From Metellina segmentata (lineage: Eukaryota; Arthropoda; Arachnida; Araneae; Tetragnathidae): DNA of 64,000 nucleotides. Below, in pieces: positions 60,639-64,000 of this stretch; the first letter of the stretch is position 1, and the number at the start of each line of letters is the position of its first letter. The translations under genes were made by a program, and so were the position numbers. The notes below the pieces were generated by a model that was not told the DNA's origin, did not search any database, and saw nothing but the letters and a program-made list of their open reading frames with translations. Location: contig OX375877.1 of NCBI GenBank assembly GCA_947359465.1, positions 59,350,885 to 59,414,884 on the forward strand, given 5' to 3'.

Positions 60639-62821
60639 AAGGATTATTGTCGCCTTGCTGGAAGATATTTCACCTCATGGGGTAAGTTGTTTTTAAAACT
60701 TATTTATTTTCTTTTTAATTCATGACAAAAGCATTTTCAAGAGGTTAAATACTGAAAACAAACCTCACTTCACCGACAACACAAGAAACCCGATATTAAT
60801 CAACATTGTTTAAGACTTTCAAGACCGATTCCGCCGAGTGACGTCACGTTTTCTCCCCTTCCAGAACCACTCTGGTGGACCTTACCTTTCCTTTAAGTAG
60901 CCTTGGCTCAGGACACGTTTTTGGCCTATACGCTCAGATGACGTATCCTTAGGAACCCACTCCTTGACATCTACAAATTCTTTATTTCTCCTACTATTTA
61001 CATGGTGGACTTTACATGTCTTCAGAAACATTTGAAATACCCGACCTCACTCGGATCCCAAGTCACGCACACCTTTGTTATAGCTAACTCTTTTTAACCC
61101 ATTAACGACTGACGTTGCGTTTTCTGTAATATTTGTGAAAACATTTTTTTTTCTTATTCTGTATTGCTTTTGTTTTATATAATTTTTTTTTGTATATTGT
61201 AGAAAAAGCTTCAATGTCTCCAGGGGGGAAAATTGTTTTTCTCTCAATGCAAGATTTTATAAAATAAATATCTAAAATTGTCATTTTTTTGCGATTTTTT
61301 TTACTCGAAATATGAAAAAAAATCTCACATATGGCGGAACAATTCAAAGGACTTCATGAAGAGACTCTTATGTTTTAGAAATATAGGTCTGCAAAATGGC
61401 ATAAAAAATGAGGTTACTATTTTGTCTTTGTTTGTATAAATATCCATTTTTTGAAATGTTGCGAAAACGCAACGTTAGTCCAAAGCCCCAGGTAGCACAA
61501 CAACATTGGCCAACATTCTACCAATATTGGCCAATGTTTTGAATGTCTGTGAATGTCGAATGTCGGAATTACGATATCTGTCGACATTGGCAGATATCGT
61601 TTAGTTTTATAAAACGAGGAAGACTGTAAATACGCTTTTAATAACATTATAATCATGTAGTAATAGTGTAAATAATGACACCATGTTGTCTTACCCATAT
61701 TTTTTATAATTTAAACATTACGCAATTTTTCCCGATATTGTACCGATATTTGGCGACATTGTGAAAACAATATCCAAAAAATGATGTTAAGATGATGTTG
61801 GCCGATATTTAATTTTGAGCTGAAGCTATGCTTGGTCACGTGTTCGTTGTTTGGGTTGCCGACCGCCATCATATTTTCAAAAATTGACAAGCGAACACGC
61901 ATGTTACTCTGCATAAAAGTTTTTCTAATTCTATTTCCATTCGAAAAACCATATTGGCACGTAAAAAATACCGGTTGAGATGCAGCCGCCGAGACCACGG
62001 CGATTTTTCGCCGAATCTAGCAGTGATTAAGAGCAGTCATCCCTAAAAGTGCAAGTCCTATAAGGTAAGGATATTTCTGTACATTATTTTGTAATGTTAA
62101 TAATATTTAAATACGAATAATTAAACATATTCACTTGTTCCATTGATGAAGTTTTAGCCCGTGTTTGTAGTTTGTTACATTGTCAGTATACTATTTTTTA
62201 ATGTGTAAATATTCATCATTTACTGTATCAAATTCTCAAGTTACATTCGATTTTGTGCAATGCTATTTTTATCTTATATTGTTATAGATTATTTTGTTTT
62301 GGAAAGTAAGAGAGTTATTAGTATGTCAGCAGAGTTCTGTTTGCATTAATTATTAATATTAGTGGGACATTTTCAAAGTAGGTTTAAATATATTGTTCAA
62401 GCATAACATAACATTTAAAAATTTAACTGATTTTTGTTTTATATAAAGACTATACCAAATGTTTCTTACATAAAAAAAAAATCAATAAATAAATTTGAGT
62501 TGTGAAGCTTAAAAATTGTGACCATGGGTAAAACTGCTTGTTCTTTTCAAGTTTAGTGTGATTTGATTAATTTCATTTTAAAAAAAACTAACTTCAAAAG
62601 GTGAAGAATTGTGAATATTATTCATTCTAAAAAATTAGTTTACACCAAATTTTTCTTCTAAAAATTAATAAATCATAAAATTAAGTGCACCAAATATATA
62701 CTTTTGTCCTAACTTTTTATCATTTAAGATGTATAACTTTACAAAAAATTTGCAGCTTATATTTAGTGATAAAACAAAACTATACATTATTTTACTAGCT
62801 ATTTCTTTCTTTTTAAAGAAC
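60639..62821. other. No gene seen; one candidate MITE
   Basis: GACTGACGTTGCGTTTTC near 61108 and its near-inverse GAAAACGCAACGTTAGTC near 61462-61480 suggest a ~375-bp TIR element. 61490-61610 repeats TTGGCCAAT/ATTGGCCAA phrases. No gene. Confidence 0.4.
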
Positions 62822-63540
62822 ATCAGTATGGCATCACTACGACTGGTTTTTTGTCATTGTTCTCCATAGGGAAATGAAGATCTATGCACTAGATGTTAAG
62901 ACTGTTTTGAATGGTGAACTCGATGAAATCTTATTTAGGGTACAACCCATGGGCTACAACGACAACAATAGTCGTGTTTGCAAATTTTTAAAAAGTCTTT
63001 AAAAACTGAAACAGGCACAGTGACAGTGGTACACAGGGATTGACGAGCAGGGGCGGAGCCCCCTAGTAGTGCTGTATGTTGATGTGACCTACTAATTGCT
63101 GGTTCCTATGAATCAGTGGTCATGGTGGTGATACAACTTCTAAGTGATGAGTTCGAAATGTCCAGGCTTAAGTTGTGAAAGATTTTCAGGGCATATGTAT
63201 TCAGTTTTCTCAGCAACAACTTTGCTTAGAGGAAAAGGCCTATGTTGAGAAAATTTTAAATAAATTCAAAATGACTCAGTGTAAACCAGCTGACACTCGT
63301 CTAGTGCCTAAAGCGACACCATTGTGTTTCGTGCAAGATGAAACTTTCCATGGACCCAATCAGGAATTTGTAGGTGCATTATTGTACCTATCCATGACAA
63401 CACATCCAGATATTTTATGTTCTGTGATAATTTATATTACTGTCTGAGCCGAATTCAAGAGCAGCCAATAGAAGCTGCCTGGAGTAAGAAATTTTGGCTT
63501 TGGCTAAAGCTATGCAGGATGTATTTGTGCTACACAACAT
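62822..63540 (+). pseudogene. copia-type reverse transcriptase fragment with Helitron end inserted
   Basis: Blocks in order: A-L-D-V-K-T-V-L-N-G-E-L-D-E-I (62880-62930), V-Q-P-M-G-Y, V-C-K-F-L-K-S-L, then a 50-bp foreign insert, L-Y-V-D-V-T (where YVDD is expected, near 63072), K-D-F-Q-G-I-C-I-Q-F, Y-V-E-K-I-L-N-K-F-K-M, V-G-A-L-L-Y-L and H-P-D-I-L. These are the Ty1/copia RT and RT-RNase H linker motifs. Stops, frameshifts and the lost second Asp make it inactive; LTRs were not found in the window. Confidence 0.8.
63041..63066 (+). mobile_element. Helitron 3' terminus fragment
   Basis: GACGAGCAGGGGCGGAGCCC ends CCCTAG, followed by T: a GGGGC/GCCCC hairpin plus CTAG, like copies B and D. Only the 3' end is present, inserted in the copia RT. 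Confidence 0.7.
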
Positions 63541-64000
63541 TAATTAAGCACATATTTAAAGCAATAATCAATAAAAAAAATTGTTTTTATTTGCAATTCA
63601 ATCTGTCATTTTTACAATATTTTTGGTGAAATAAATGTTTACAATATTGAAATAGTATATGCAAAAGACCTAGGGAGAGATTTAAAAAAATTTATTTACG
63701 AGTTTTCATTAAAAAAATATTTTACTTGTTATGTGTTAAATTTCTATAAAAATGTCAAATTTTTTGTTTATTAATTTTTATAAATTTTTCTGAGCTATTC
63801 ATACAAAAGGTTCTCCCTGTGTCTATCAAATAGTTATTCAAGACCTAAAAAATGTAAACAGTTTAACTCTAAGTGCATTTATCAAAAAGCCTTAGTACTT
63901 TGAACTTTGGCAAAATTGCAAAAAACTGATTTTGAGATAATTGTATTGTAAGTACAAAATACAGCAAAAGTTAACTTATTTTTTGCTAGTGCTATTTTAT
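63541..64000. other. No gene seen
   Basis: AT-rich sequence to the window edge. Confidence 0.4.

Overview
The window is eukaryotic: spliced exons with GT-AG borders and phased introns, no operons, a high A+T background, and a very dense load of DNA transposons, retroelements, SINEs and satellites. The mix suggests an arthropod, most likely an arachnid such as a spider: several Tc1 and mariner families of the kind I associate with spider genomes, jockey-like non-LTR elements, a P-element/THAP9 transposase, and an arthropod-repetitive CxxC protein. This taxon call is inference.

One host gene is recognisable. Nine exons on the minus strand (48106 down to 12001) encode about 614 in-phase residues of the N-terminal tail (DHC_N1) of an axonemal dynein heavy chain, closest in my reading to the beta class (DNAH9/DNAH11/DNAH17). 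The motor domain must lie beyond the left edge. The first recognisable exon is 48106-47711; to its right (48.1-64 kb) I see no host exon, only transposable elements.

Layout: 1-12 kb, last visible intron, with a Tc1 deletion derivative, a Tc1/Helitron-helicase fragment, a SINE with seven tandem tails, and one minus-strand non-LTR retroelement (gag-like ORF1, APE endonuclease, RT) spread from 11.95 to 5.17 kb by hAT and mariner insertions and by an eight-copy 204-bp array of its own endonuclease sequence. 12-22 kb: 118-bp satellite with 590-bp higher-order repeats, then Helitrons flanking a CxxC-type ORF. 22-30 kb: exons, a tRNA SINE with a 16-bp target duplication, hAT MITEs. 30.5-34.5 kb: a mariner carrying a nested 2.35-kb TIR element and a solo LTR. 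35-48 kb: exons separated by Tc1, Harbinger, hAT and satellite DNA. 48-50 kb: a chain of SINEs. 51-64 kb: hAT, Tc1, KRBA2-like, piggyBac, a Tc1/P chimera and a copia RT fragment.

The least expected signals are: two different TIR elements inserted at exactly the same nucleotide of two copies of one SINE family; tail-only mobility and tail multimerisation of that SINE; the in-frame tandem array of an endonuclease motif; and an in-frame fusion of a Tc1 DNA-binding start to a P-element transposase core.
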